DNA of 64,000 bases from Rhodocollybia butyracea (lineage: Eukaryota; Basidiomycota; Agaricomycetes; Agaricales; Omphalotaceae): contig JADNRY010000278.1 of the NCBI GenBank assembly GCA_015501585.1, positions 1 to 64,000 of the forward strand. The letters are read 5' to 3'. Below are positions 46,272 to 56,191 of the stretch, in pieces. A program made the translations under genes and the position numbers. How positions within the stretch are numbered: position 1 is the first letter of the stretch; each line of letters begins with the position of its first letter. The notes below the pieces were generated by a model. It saw only the letters and a list, made by a program, of their open reading frames with translations, ran no database searches and was not told where the DNA came from.

Positions 46272-46878
46272 GTACGAGATATGGCTGGGAAGGAAAAGCC
46301 AGACCAGAGAATTTGGGTGAATAAAGCCGTGTGCCAAGAGCTGTTATGGTTTTGCAGAGAAACTGGAGGTTTTAGATGGTGTTAGAATGCTGGAAGCTGA
46401 GGAGTGGGATGAAGAACAGGCAGATTTGTTCTTGTTTGCTGACGCATGTCCATCAGGAATGGGATTCTGGTTTATGCTTGGCAGCGCAATGTCAGGCTAC
46501 CAATGCGCAATCCTTGACAACTCAGAACAACCTATTTTTTATTTTGAGGCACTCACCATCGTGTTGGCTTTGTTACACCCCATCAAATCTTATCCTTTGT
46601 TCTGCTGTCTCATGCTGTTCACTGACAACATGAACACAGTCAATATGTTCAACTCTTTGAAGGCAAAACAATTGTACAATCCCCTTTTAATCACAGCTAT
46701 TGAGCATTCAATCTGTGCTAATGTTCAATTCTGCATTGCTCATCTCCCAGGGGAGGACAACAGTTTTGCCAATGCCCTTTCTCATTTTGACTATACCCGG
46801 ATCTCTCAGCTTGTGCCGAGCATGGAAATCTCCAGTTTTACACCCCCTCAATTGGTGCTGGGGGCAGAAGAGAAATGA
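46272..46878 (+). pseudogene. RNase H-like domain, right copy
   Basis: Starts after the gypsy-like LTR with GKEKPDQRIWVNKAVCQEL. A frame slip near 46,378 is followed by LFLFADACPSGMGFWF, DNMNTVNMFNSLKAKQLYNP and HLPGEDNSFANALSHF, then a stop at 46,878 just before the recombinase start (4-bp overlap ATGA). This overlap is typical of tightly packed retroelement frames. Confidence 0.7.
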
Positions 46879-47862
46879 ACATACCACTTTCTTCCTCCAG
46901 ACAACTGGTTTGTGATGTCTGGAGCCGAGAGTGTTTACTTCATGAACATTCAGTAGCTCTTGGAAGTGTCCTTGAACCTTCTTCTTGGGCAACTTACTCT
47001 TCAGCAGTTCAATCTTATGTCCATTTTTGCTCCAATCATGACTTTCCACTCGATCCAAGTCCAGACACTCTCTCTTTCTACATCACGTATATGTGTCACT
47101 TTATCAAACCGAAATCAGTATCCTCTTATCTTTCGGGGATATGCAACCAGCTTGAGGTTTTTTACCCTGATATTCGAAAAAACTGCACTCATCCTATTGT
47201 CAAGCGTACTCTGAAAGGATGCAAAAAGCTTCATGCATCTGCTGCCTTGAGAAAGCGCCCATTACATCAAAGTGAACTCACAGAGACATTTGACAAACTC
47301 CATCCCTCAGCAAGCTTTGACAACTTGCTTTTCCTTGCTATCTTATTTGTTGGATTTTTTGCACTTATGCATTTGGGTGAATTGGTCTTCCCAGATAGGA
47401 AGGATTTCCAAGATTTTTGCAAGGTGACTTTGCATTCATCCCTGGTGATTGACAGCAATCACCTTGAATTTAATCTTCCTACCCACAAAGCAGACCATAC
47501 TTTTGAAGGGAACAAAGTAATTATCAACTCTTCCGATGACAAAGACAACACTGTGCGCATCATTTCCCAGTATGTTCGTGAACGTGACCATCAATTTCCT
47601 GGCTTACTGCATTTATGGGTATGCTCGGATGGGTCTGTCCCCACACAATCTTGGTTTCTTCACCACCTACAAACCTTTTTCAATGACAATGTTGCAGGTC
47701 ACTCTCTCCGTTCTTGGTGGTGCAACTTGGTTGGCTTCTTTAGGTGTCCCGGCTGAGCTTATTCAGGCAACGGGATGCTGGGCATCAGAATCATTCAAGA
47801 TCTACATCTGCACACATCCTGTGCTGTTGACCGCCTTGATCTTCATGCGGCGAGCCTCTTGA
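46875..47862 (+). pseudogene. Tyrosine recombinase, right copy, frameshifted
   Basis: Same translation as 43,673-42,792, including the identical one-base insertion after GHSLRS (about 47,706-47,715). The C-terminal Tyr region is in the overlapping frame 47,536-47,862, with GCWASESFKIYICTHP. The shared lesion shows that the inverted duplication copied an element that was already dead. Confidence 0.75.
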
Positions 47863-48040
47863 CTTCACACCTCCTCATCATCATCAATCTATCTTCATCT
47901 TTTTAGCCTTTTACCCATTCTGTTGTTTGTCAATCTATGTCTTTCCAGGGTGCAGCCGCTGCATCAGGGCTGTACCTGTGTCCTGCTACATTCTCATGAT
48001 TCCACCAGAGAAGCATCAAAAACAACGCCTAGTTGATTAG

Positions 48041-48732
48041 TTGGTTTTAAAAGATTGATTTACAAGAGTCTAATCAACCTGGTAAGTTCAGCAGCTACTC
48101 TTTTTCTTGCCTCGTCACTCACCGACAGTCAGTGTATGCTCCGCGCGACTCAGACCCCGCTCTCCTTTCCGTCAGTGTAGTACACTTGTTTCAGTCAGGT
48201 ACACTCCGCACGCTCGCAGCCATCTGCCCTGTTCTGACTCGTGCTTGGCTTTTCAGCCACTTTCATCAATGTCTCATTTCCATTTCTACTTACTTATATC
48301 AAGTGAGCCGTCGTAGTCAGCTTAGCACTTTCTTTCTAACCCGACAAGCTCAGGTGATGCCTCAAAGTAGCTTTCTTTCTGACCTGACCCGACGAGCTCA
48401 GTCTGTTTGTTTCTTGTATTCTCTGCATTACGTCGGGTCAGAAAGAAAGTGCAAAGCTGACTACAACGGCTCACTTGATATAAGTAGAAATGGAAATGAG
48501 ACATTGATGAAAGTGGCTGAAAAGCCAAGCACGAGTCAGAACAGGGCAGATGGCTGCAAGCACGCGGAGCGTACCTGACTGAAACAAGTGTACTACACCG
48601 ACGGAAAGGAGAGCGGGGTCTGAGTCGTGCGGAGCGTACACTGACCGTCAGTGGGTAACGAGGCAAGAAAAAGAGTAGCCGCTGAACTTACCAGGTTGAT
48701 TAGACTCTTGTAAATCAATCTTTTAAAACCAA
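48041..48732. mobile_element. Palindromic element F4 (692 bp)
   Basis: A near-perfect inverted repeat ending TTGGTTTTAAAAGATTGATT and its complement, centre about 48,387. It sits directly against the right end of the YR element. Each arm contains ggagagcggggtctgagtcg-type sequence that recurs at 62,692-62,711 in a non-palindromic setting. No clean target duplication and no gene. Confidence 0.75.
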
Positions 48733-49362
48733 TTAATTGATCCTTTACTCACTTCCAGAATCCTAGAGAAACAATCTGTTTTTTGTCCCGAACTCAACTA
48801 ATATAATCTTGTAAGGCTTTTATATGCGCTTTCACAGCGAAAAGATCAAACTAATATATTCTCTGTTATGCTCTCTGATCAAAATTCTTTGCCACAATAG
48901 TAATTGCACTTCAAACGATGATGAACGATATTTATCTGTAAAGGACTACGCTGTCAAGGTGCAACCACTGAAGCAGGTAATAAACTGGAGACTCACTCTC
49001 GTAACCGTGACAGAGGTCAGCTGACTATTGGCACTGGGCGAATCTGGCTTCTTATCGAGCTCAATTAGGCTAGCCCAATATGCTATCGGTAATTCGGAAT
49101 TCGGACTTTCATCGATATCAATCAACGTGATACACCCACGCAGATGATCCCTGTTTGAGGGCCCACAATGGTAGAGAATATGAAAGACTAATAAGATTGA
49201 TTGCAAGATAGGTAAACTCGGGAAGGCAATGTACATTTACAGTCTTCAATTGATTCAAAAGCACAGCGCTGAACAGGTCTTGAAGCTTGAAGAAGGACGC
49301 AGTGGCCGGTGGGATTTTGGGAAGAAGCCCGTGGTGCTGTGGACTATGTTCGTAACAATCCC
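48733..49362. other. No supported gene
   Basis: Short frames only (48,824-49,024 plus; 48,946-49,236 minus), no recognised domain, no repeat found. Confidence 0.3.
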
Positions 49363-50508
49363 CCCGAGCAGGATCAGGTAGAAATCAAAAGTCTAGAGCT
49401 CAAGTATATACGCCGTCCGTCACACATTACATAAATTATAAGAAATTAGGTTTGCTTATCACCATGCCGCAATCCGGCTCTGGACTCGCCGCTTGCTACT
49501 TAGCTTTTCGGGTACACAGTCGTTAATATCCTTGTCTGAGCAATGGGATACTGGGGAATGACACCTTTTCATGCCAAAGAAGGAAGCCCCACTGCTCACT
49601 TCAAATGATCTCTCATTTTGGCACAAGAAGAGGAGCCCACCGATCCTGCCTGCAACCTGAGCATGAGGATAGGTGATAGGTTAAGACTCACCCAATGATT
49701 AGTAGTATAAAGACAACAACCAAGATGACAACTCCAGTGTCACAGCCGAAGGCAATACTAAATAAGTTGTGCTAGAAATCAGTCAGATAATTACTATTGA
49801 AGTACTAAGGCGAAAGTCACATAGCCCAAGCGGGGCCTTAATCACTCCCTGGCATCAAGGCCATGATAAAGAGGGTCCTATAAACTAAAGAATCTCTAGT
49901 GATTGAGTTTGTAACACCTCTTGCAATGGGTCTTACCCTGTCATGTGGACTACTAGATATGTACCAACGTTTGATACCAATGATATATTGTGGTCGTTTA
50001 ACACCCACTTTTCACAGACTTCGATGTTCATGATGGTCTTCCGAGTCAATAACTTGCCAATAACAATGCCAGAAACCCTCCAGGAGTGACCCCGACTCCC
50101 GCATCTGGATCCGCTTCGATGGGTGGTTCCAACCAAAGTCAAGGTAAGAACAGCAGTGTAGCTCTCAAAATATTAAGGATTGCCTCTGCCATGGCACTCA
50201 GCACATGACGTTGGTCTCTCCGCCGTAAACCTTTAATAGGGCGAGTCCTATATTATCTGATTGCACAGACAGTGATACTTTTGAAAGCCTCCATTGCACC
50301 TGTTTGGCAGGCCAGCGCAAAAGGTTGTGCAAAGGTGCCGCCCCGCTGAGTTTCCACCATCCTCACTGACTGTTCAAGGCGGGCGCCGAGCTTGAAGCCA
50401 GATTGCGGCATGGTTATAAACAAACCTAATTAGTTATAATTTATGTAATTGTGACGGACGGCGTATATATTTGAGCTCTAGACTGATTTCTACCTGATCC
50501 TGCTCGGG
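49363..50508. mobile_element. TIR element (1.15 kb) without transposase
   Basis: Terminal inverted repeats of about 130 bp: CCCGAGCAGGATCAGGTAGA at the left and TCTACCTGATCCTGCTCGGG at the right, continuing through gtatatacgccgtccgtcac and reaching gccgcaatc(c/t)ggct. The interior (49,500-50,370) has no ORF with a recognised domain, so it is a non-autonomous DNA element. Flanks do not show an obvious duplication. Confidence 0.75.
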
Positions 50509-52021
50509 AACCGTACCCGTCTCGATCGCCATCCCAGATGCTTTCTTTGAGACTTTCAGTAGTCTATTTCCTCGAAGACCCTTGTAGTGTGGCGCCAGTG
50601 CTTTGCATTCACGGATATGGCAGTTCCCCGGTTGACAAAGGCGTCGAGGAGGATGGAGATGAGCTTTATGAACGGAGAAGTGCGCGTCAGAGGACCTTGG
50701 GTATCAGAGTGAATTACAACGTAGCTGGTCTCAACACCATCTCCCTCCTTTCGTACCCATCCTTCTGAACCAGTCAAAATTACCGAAAATTACGACTCTG
50801 AAAGCCACGTTGTACACTGGACGTTCACCATGATCCATTTCACTAATTGTAACCATTAGATATTAAACCTGCAGAGAACACGTTGACGCACCAGACTTGA
50901 TCCAAACTCAACTCTCTTTCTCCTTCAAACATGAATACATGATCTTCAGAATTGGAACAAGCACGCCGGCAAGAGGCAACAACACGAAAGAACTGGAAAG
51001 CTTTCGACCTAGTGACTCCGGTACATATCGTGGAATACATAATGAATGATATCTTGGGAGAAGCTCGAGGTGAAGTCTGCTAGCAAACCGCAATGTTTTC
51101 CTGGGGCAAGAGGTAAGGACATTCTGGGATAAAGAGGGTATATCAGAAAAGGATGTCAAGCATCGCTCACTTTTACTACCAGGACAAGGAGCTAACAAGT
51201 CAGCAGCGCATCGAGCGAGTGAATGTTTTGAAACATTGGAATAGAAAGTGCAACTGGGCCTAGAAGATCAGCGTACAAGAAACATTAATAGGATACATCT
51301 AGCATGCAGAGTTATTCCAGTCCTTCCGACGCTCGAGCCTGCAAAGCTTCAAGCTTCATCAATGATGCCGTGGTGGAAAGGAGTCTTGATACGCCGAGTA
51401 TCCTTGCCTCGAGCGTGCAAAAGAGGATATGTTTTGACAGGTTGGAAGCGCGGTCAAGCTTGAAATTGAAAAAATATATGACAATATACTTTCACAATTA
51501 ACGATACCATTCTAGAAGGGCAAAGATGCACGACGTACCAGAGTGATTGAGCTGCAGTTTTGAACATCACCAGTCTGTCGGAAACGTCCGTACCGTAGAT
51601 AATTGCGGAGCGGAAGAATCAGTGGCATGTTGTGAGCAAAGGGATGGTCGTTGATCTGAAGTACTCGGGCCGAAATCGGAACCTCCGACTGAACCAAATC
51701 CATTACTAGAAAAGTGAGTTCTTCGTTTCTGCCGTCTTCGTCGATTCTATATATCTTCTAATTTTTGGTCTTTCGTATCCAGCGCGAGCACAAAGGACTC
51801 AAAGCAATCAAAGGAGAAGGATAGGAATAGGAGGGACTCTGATAATGTGGACCTGCCATATAGGCGTAACGACGATGAGAAGTGGAAGAAGAACATCAAC
51901 AATCAACGGAGGACGTACTTAGCTGCCAAGGAAGGCCACTATTTGACCTGTTTCAATCAAAGGGAAGTACTAAGTAACGACCATGGTGAAAAAACAGAAG
52001 TTTCACGATTGTTTCATCAGC
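50509..52021. other. Spacer with possible decayed gene(s)
   Basis: Minus frame 51,703-51,541 (MDLVQSEVPISARVLQIND, then NMPLILPLRNYLRYG) ends at a GTACGT donor-like site and could be a first exon, but no matching next exon was found. Frames 50,556-50,777 and 50,908-51,198 (minus) and 51,847-52,035 (plus) are unrecognised. Confidence 0.3.
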
Positions 52022-52265
52022 CTGGAGGGCAATGAGCTCAATTTATATTGACATATTGGGGACGATTCAATGGATCTTAGTACCACTGACGGCGGTCGTG
52101 GTATTACCGTTCCCACAAGGATCATCGTGCAGTGTCCTGAGCGTTATCGATAGCATCATAGCAAGGGCCTGCTGGGAGCAGAGAAACTTTATCTTCAACG
52201 TATGAGCGTTCGTCAAAAATGCATTGAACAAAAACTAAAGAAGGGAAACAAAAAGCTACGAGACC

Positions 52266-53881
52266 TTAGCTCAAGTCAACTTCAACCGTATCACCAACGT
52301 CATCATCTCCTTCATCGTTCGGCGCTGACCGTTCCTTCTCTACAGGAGGAGGCGGAGGAACTTCAATCGCAGATGGCGTTATCATTCTCGACGTTTCCTC
52401 CTCAAGCTGTCCTTGCTGAATCGGTAAACCAGGAGGAGGCGACTTTTTCCCGCCTGGACCTGGCACAGCTTCGGGAGAAGCTGTCGGTGAAGGAGGGAAG
52501 CGGAATTCGCGATTCATTGTTCCACTACGGCTTTTCCGTTTCCCTGCTGTGTTCGTTGGGGTCGACGTTCCGGAATCGTTGTCGGGAGACATAGTAGATT
52601 GGGGTGCTGGCGGCGAGGTCGATGTCGTAGTTGTTGGGTGAGCAGACGATGGTTCTTCGGATTCAGGAATATCAGGGCCAGCGGGTTGGTTGATAAAGGC
52701 TGAATGTGTGTCCGGGCTAACTGGGGAAGTAGAGGATTTGCGAGCTGGTGCTGGCATCGAAGCACGGTTGGCGCGTCCAGCGACTGACGTGGTGGATTGA
52801 GACGCTTGGGACATGGATTGTGGACGGTAGGAGTGTGTCGAGGCCGAAGGCTCAGCACCGAGGTAGTATGCGCCAATAGCGACCATTCTGATAGGGAGTC
52901 AGATTTTGTCGGTTTTACGACGCGAATTCACAAACTCACCGTTTCTCCGAATGACACGCCAGAATCCAGTGAGGCGTGACAACAGGGATACTCAACTGCA
53001 GCGCCCGTTGATACTCGACTCCAGGAGCGGCACTGGCACTGCCGGTTGCCTGAGCACCGTTGGGAGTAGCAGCAGGTGTAGTACACACAAAGTGAGTGGT
53101 ATCAATCTGAATCTTGTCGCTCCATTTCGCGCGCATCTCTCTCAACGCCATTTTCGCATTCTCCAGTAAAACCTCGTCTTGGCAATTACCGAAACATACT
53201 GAGATCCCAGAAGTGTCTTCGATGGAATGTGTACGAACTTTGATGACGTTGGAAGGGAATGTCCCAGCGGTAGTTCGGAGGATGAGCTGGAATGTGTAAT
53301 CAGTCTGCATATCGAGTCCTGATAGCTTTGTCGATGTGTTGGTCGTCGGAGAAGGTATTGCTGCAAGTCTTTGCCCATTCCTGTATATATCCAACGAGCG
53401 TAATTTCGCTGTCGCCAGTTTCACTGAAGGCCATTCGAGGGTGACCGATGTTTGGGTGACATTCCGTAGCTAACCAAACGATAAGAAAACATTCTTAAGC
53501 GGAATAAAAACGCGCCGTGCCTGCAATTTGGGAGCTTCGGGCATGTGAACACCAAATTCCTCTGCAATTTCGTTTTGCAGTGCCCAAAACTCTGCATCTC
53601 GCCGTTTCTCCTCTGAGTAGTTTTGGTGAACGGAAATATTGACTATTGAGCCTGCAGCGGCTCCAGGAGGTAGTAATATTGACGGAAATTCTATCAGATG
53701 AGCTCGTTCACCCAAGAGGATCTATAAAGCAGTATAAACTGGAAGAACAAGAGTTTCTTCATTCATAATCTTACAGCCATGCCAGCATCTAGGATAACAG
53801 TTAATTCGCGAAATAACTAGCTATTTCAAACGTACCAAGCTTTCCAACCGTGAAAGTAAAGCTCTCCTGTGGATTGTCCAT
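52266..53881 (-). CDS. CHS5: Chs5/Cfr1-like exomer component (FN3-BRCT protein)
   Basis: Five exons: 53881-53836, 53788-53775 (only 14 nt), 53721-53521, 53469-52940 and 52887-52266, giving 470 residues. Residues 1-87 match the Chs5 N-terminal dimerisation segment (FTFTVGKLDAGMA; HLIEFPSILLPPG). An FN3 domain follows (about 88-165, NVTQTSVTLEWP), then a BRCT domain (about 166-265, SGISVCFGN... IPVVTPHWILAC). The tail is Ser/Pro-rich and disordered with an acidic end, shorter than in yeast Chs5. In yeast Chs5 is the exomer core that exports Chs3 from the trans-Golgi; S. pombe Cfr1 acts in cell fusion. Intron 3 appears to use a GC donor (CAG|GCACGG). Head to head with CIA1. A decayed copy of its 3' half lies at 16,704-17,641. 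Confidence 0.9.
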
Positions 53882-53954
53882 ACTACGCGTCATTTTGTTG
53901 TCGTGGCGAGGAATATCTGTGGGCGTCAAATTTAGACGCTCTATTATTTACCCC
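53882..53954. promoter_or_regulatory. Shared CHS5/CIA1 divergent promoter (73 bp between start codons)
   Basis: Only 73 bp separate the CHS5 ATG (53,881, minus) from the CIA1 ATG (53,955, plus). Both 5' UTRs must be very short, or transcription starts inside the opposite gene. No TATA box is evident. The stretch contains gttgtcgtggcg and gcgtcaaatttagacgctc, the latter an inverted repeat (agcgtc.../gacgct). Confidence 0.7.
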
Positions 53955-55218
53955 ATGGACGAAGACTTCAGTCATTCTCTGCAGAAAGTTGCAGAACTCG
54001 GAGGCACGTAAACGACATATGTATAAAGGCTTTCGACTTAATCTGCCACAGGCCACGAAGAAGAAGTTTGGCACATCGCTTGGAACCCCGCAAAGTCGCT
54101 TTTGGCTTCGTGTTCATCCGATAAATCAGTTCGCTTGTTTACATACAACCACGACGGCGAAGGAACATTAAAATTCTCGCTGGCCACAAGTATTCCTACC
54201 GGTCATCTCAAAACTGTCAGATCAGTTGCTTGGTCTCCTTCCGGAAGTACTTTAGCCACAGCTTCATTCGATTCAAATATCGGAATTTGGGAACAGGAAC
54301 AACCAGATGAAGACGGACATTCTGGTGAATGGGAATGTGCGAGTCTTTTAGAAGGTCACGAAACAGAATGTAAAAGCGTGGCGTATTCCAGCACAGGAAC
54401 TCTTCTCGCTAGTTGTAGTCGAGATAAAACAGTTTGGGTATGGGAAGGTAAAACTCGACCTTTCTTTCCTTTTATCCTTCGCGATCTGACACGATTACAA
54501 GTTCAACCGGATTCAGATTTTGAATGCATGGGGGTACTCATGGAACACACCCAGGACGTCAAATGCGTAGCATGGCATCCAACAGAAGAGGTCGATGTGT
54601 AGCCAAACCTTCTCTGAATGATCGTTTAATCTCCATTCCTACAGATTCTCGCTTCTGGGTCCTACGACGATACTATCAAAATATACGTTGACGATCCGCA
54701 GGACGATTGGTTTTGCTGTACGACACTAACTGGGCATGAATCAACGGTTTGGGCCCTCGGGTGGTCTCCGAATGGCAAATATCTAGCTTCGTCCTCGGAT
54801 GATAAGACCGTGAGGATATGGAAGCGGGTAGGTGAATACGAGTTCAAGTGTGTTTTGGTGTTAGAAGGACATGACAGGAGCGTGTATTCGGTTAGTTGGG
54901 GTGTTGGAAATATCGGTCAAGAAGCAGATCCCCTGAATCTCGGACGGATCGCTAGTGCTGGCGGAGACGGTATCATTCGTGTCTGGGACCTCCGTGTAAA
55001 TTCTAGGCTATCCTACACCATGTTTTTACTGAATCCGACCCCAGGAAAATCCTTCCAGCGATAAACCAACCGCAAAACTCATTGCTCGTCTTCCGTCGGC
55101 ACATGGAACTTATGATATTAACACAGTCGTTTGGTGTCCTAGAAAGGGTTACCAAGATCTTTTGGCCACTTCGGGAGACGATGGTATGGTCAAGATATGG
55201 AAGATACAAGCGTCATGA
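53955..55218 (+). CDS. CIA1: Cytosolic iron-sulfur assembly WD40 protein Cia1/CIAO1
   Basis: Exons 53955-54003, 54052-54447, 54502-54590, 54645-54995 and 55045-55218 encode 352 residues (yeast Cia1 330, human CIAO1 339). A seven-bladed WD40 propeller is visible as repeats: GHEEEVWHIAWNP...SVRLF, GHLKTVRSVAWSP...NIGIW, GHETECKSVAYSS...TVWVW, HTQDVKCVAWHP...TIKIY, GHESTVWALGWSP...TVRIW, GHDRSVYSVSWG...IIRVW and DINTVVWCP...MVKIW. Cia1 is part of the CIA targeting complex (with Met18/MMS19 and Cia2) that hands Fe-S clusters to cytosolic and nuclear apoproteins; it is essential in yeast. Intron 1 appears to start with GC (G|GCACGT), the only in-frame choice. Degraded pieces of exon 2 lie at 94-121 and 4823-4930. 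Confidence 0.93.
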
Positions 55219-56191
55219 ATCCGGTATTCTATATCATACGTCCTCGAGGTATCATACATCGGTAATGTCTCTCAATAACACATAGGCTAGTACAAACGAG
55301 TGTCAATCTCTGAAGCACGTTTAGACGTCCAATCAGACGCGCAACGTTCAGATTCGTTGAGGACGCTCCGACCACGGTGTTTGATTTTTTTTGAATTGAG
55401 CATGTCGTTTTCGTGTTCTGCGGGTGAATATTTTAGAGCCTCTGGCTAGCTGAACCAACTCCTAGGTTCACTGAATAAGGAGAGAATGATTTTACATAGA
55501 AAATATCGACCTGGACTACGCCAAAGTTCGGTTTGAATAACCGCGAAGCCTTCATAATTGTCGTCTGGCTGCTGGCAAGAGTGAGCGCTAATCACGTTCA
55601 ACCAGTCCCATCACGACGCAGCTACGCTAACGAGTCTGCTACCTCCTATCTCACCGCAGGTGATCGCAAAGCAACTATATTCGCTTATCGAATGACACTA
55701 TAATTCACACCAGACTCAGCTCATGACCTATTGCGGCCGGCGTCATCTCTCAAGATACAACCGAACATTTCCAGATAAATATCCGCAGAACACTAGGGCC
55801 TTCCAACATATCAGCAAATATATGGGTGTCCGGTGTATATAGCCCCAAAGTTTATCTTGACTATCTTGATTGGAGCTTTAAAGACTTCCCGACGCGTCTC
55901 TTCGTACAGCTCGTCTACATTGGTATATCTAGGTATATTTACAGGATATATCCCGCTATTATTAGCCCCGCCCCGACAATGACGCGAAAATCAACCACAC
56001 TCCTGTCGCCGAAGTTCGCAGAAGATAACACACGCTTCCGGTTTTTCTTCGGTTGGGTTTTTCGCAATCATTTCTCCATCCCAAATTGTCATGTTCCTGA
56101 GATGAACATAGGGTCTTGGGAACTTAAAAGAACTTGTTCGGGCGTATCTAAGGGCTCTCTCGATTACTTGGTGAACATACTCAACTCCGAA
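55219..56191. promoter_or_regulatory. Intergenic region, GH5 promoter side
   Basis: 973 bp between the CIA1 stop and the GH5 start. TATA-like runs are at about 55,835 (gtgtatatag) and 55,926-55,945 (ggtatatttacaggatatat). A 167-codon frame crossing into the GH5 start (55,826-56,329) is incidental. Carbon-source control is typical for such cellulases, but no operator was identified. Confidence 0.4.

Larger units (their letters stand above)
42511..48035. mobile_element. DIRS/YR-type retroelement with an inverted duplication of its 3' part
   Basis: The plus-strand copy contains an RT segment (44,070-44,438), a resumption at 46,272 (QRIWVNKAVCQELLWF), RNase H and a tyrosine recombinase up to 47,862. 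An inverted duplicate of RNase H plus recombinase lies at 42,511-44,056 and mirrors 46,490-48,035 at about 99% identity; the 293-codon recombinase frames are identical in translation. RT-RNase H plus tyrosine recombinase, with no integrase or LTR, defines the DIRS order. The RT N-terminal part is missing and replaced by the inverted arm. A gypsy-like LTR is nested at 44,439-46,266. It is not functional. Confidence 0.8.

Noticed and set aside
52266..52594. Plus-strand ORF 52,202-52,594 and similar frames opposite CHS5, CIA1, GH5 and HIS5
   Set aside because: Antisense shadows of well-supported genes.
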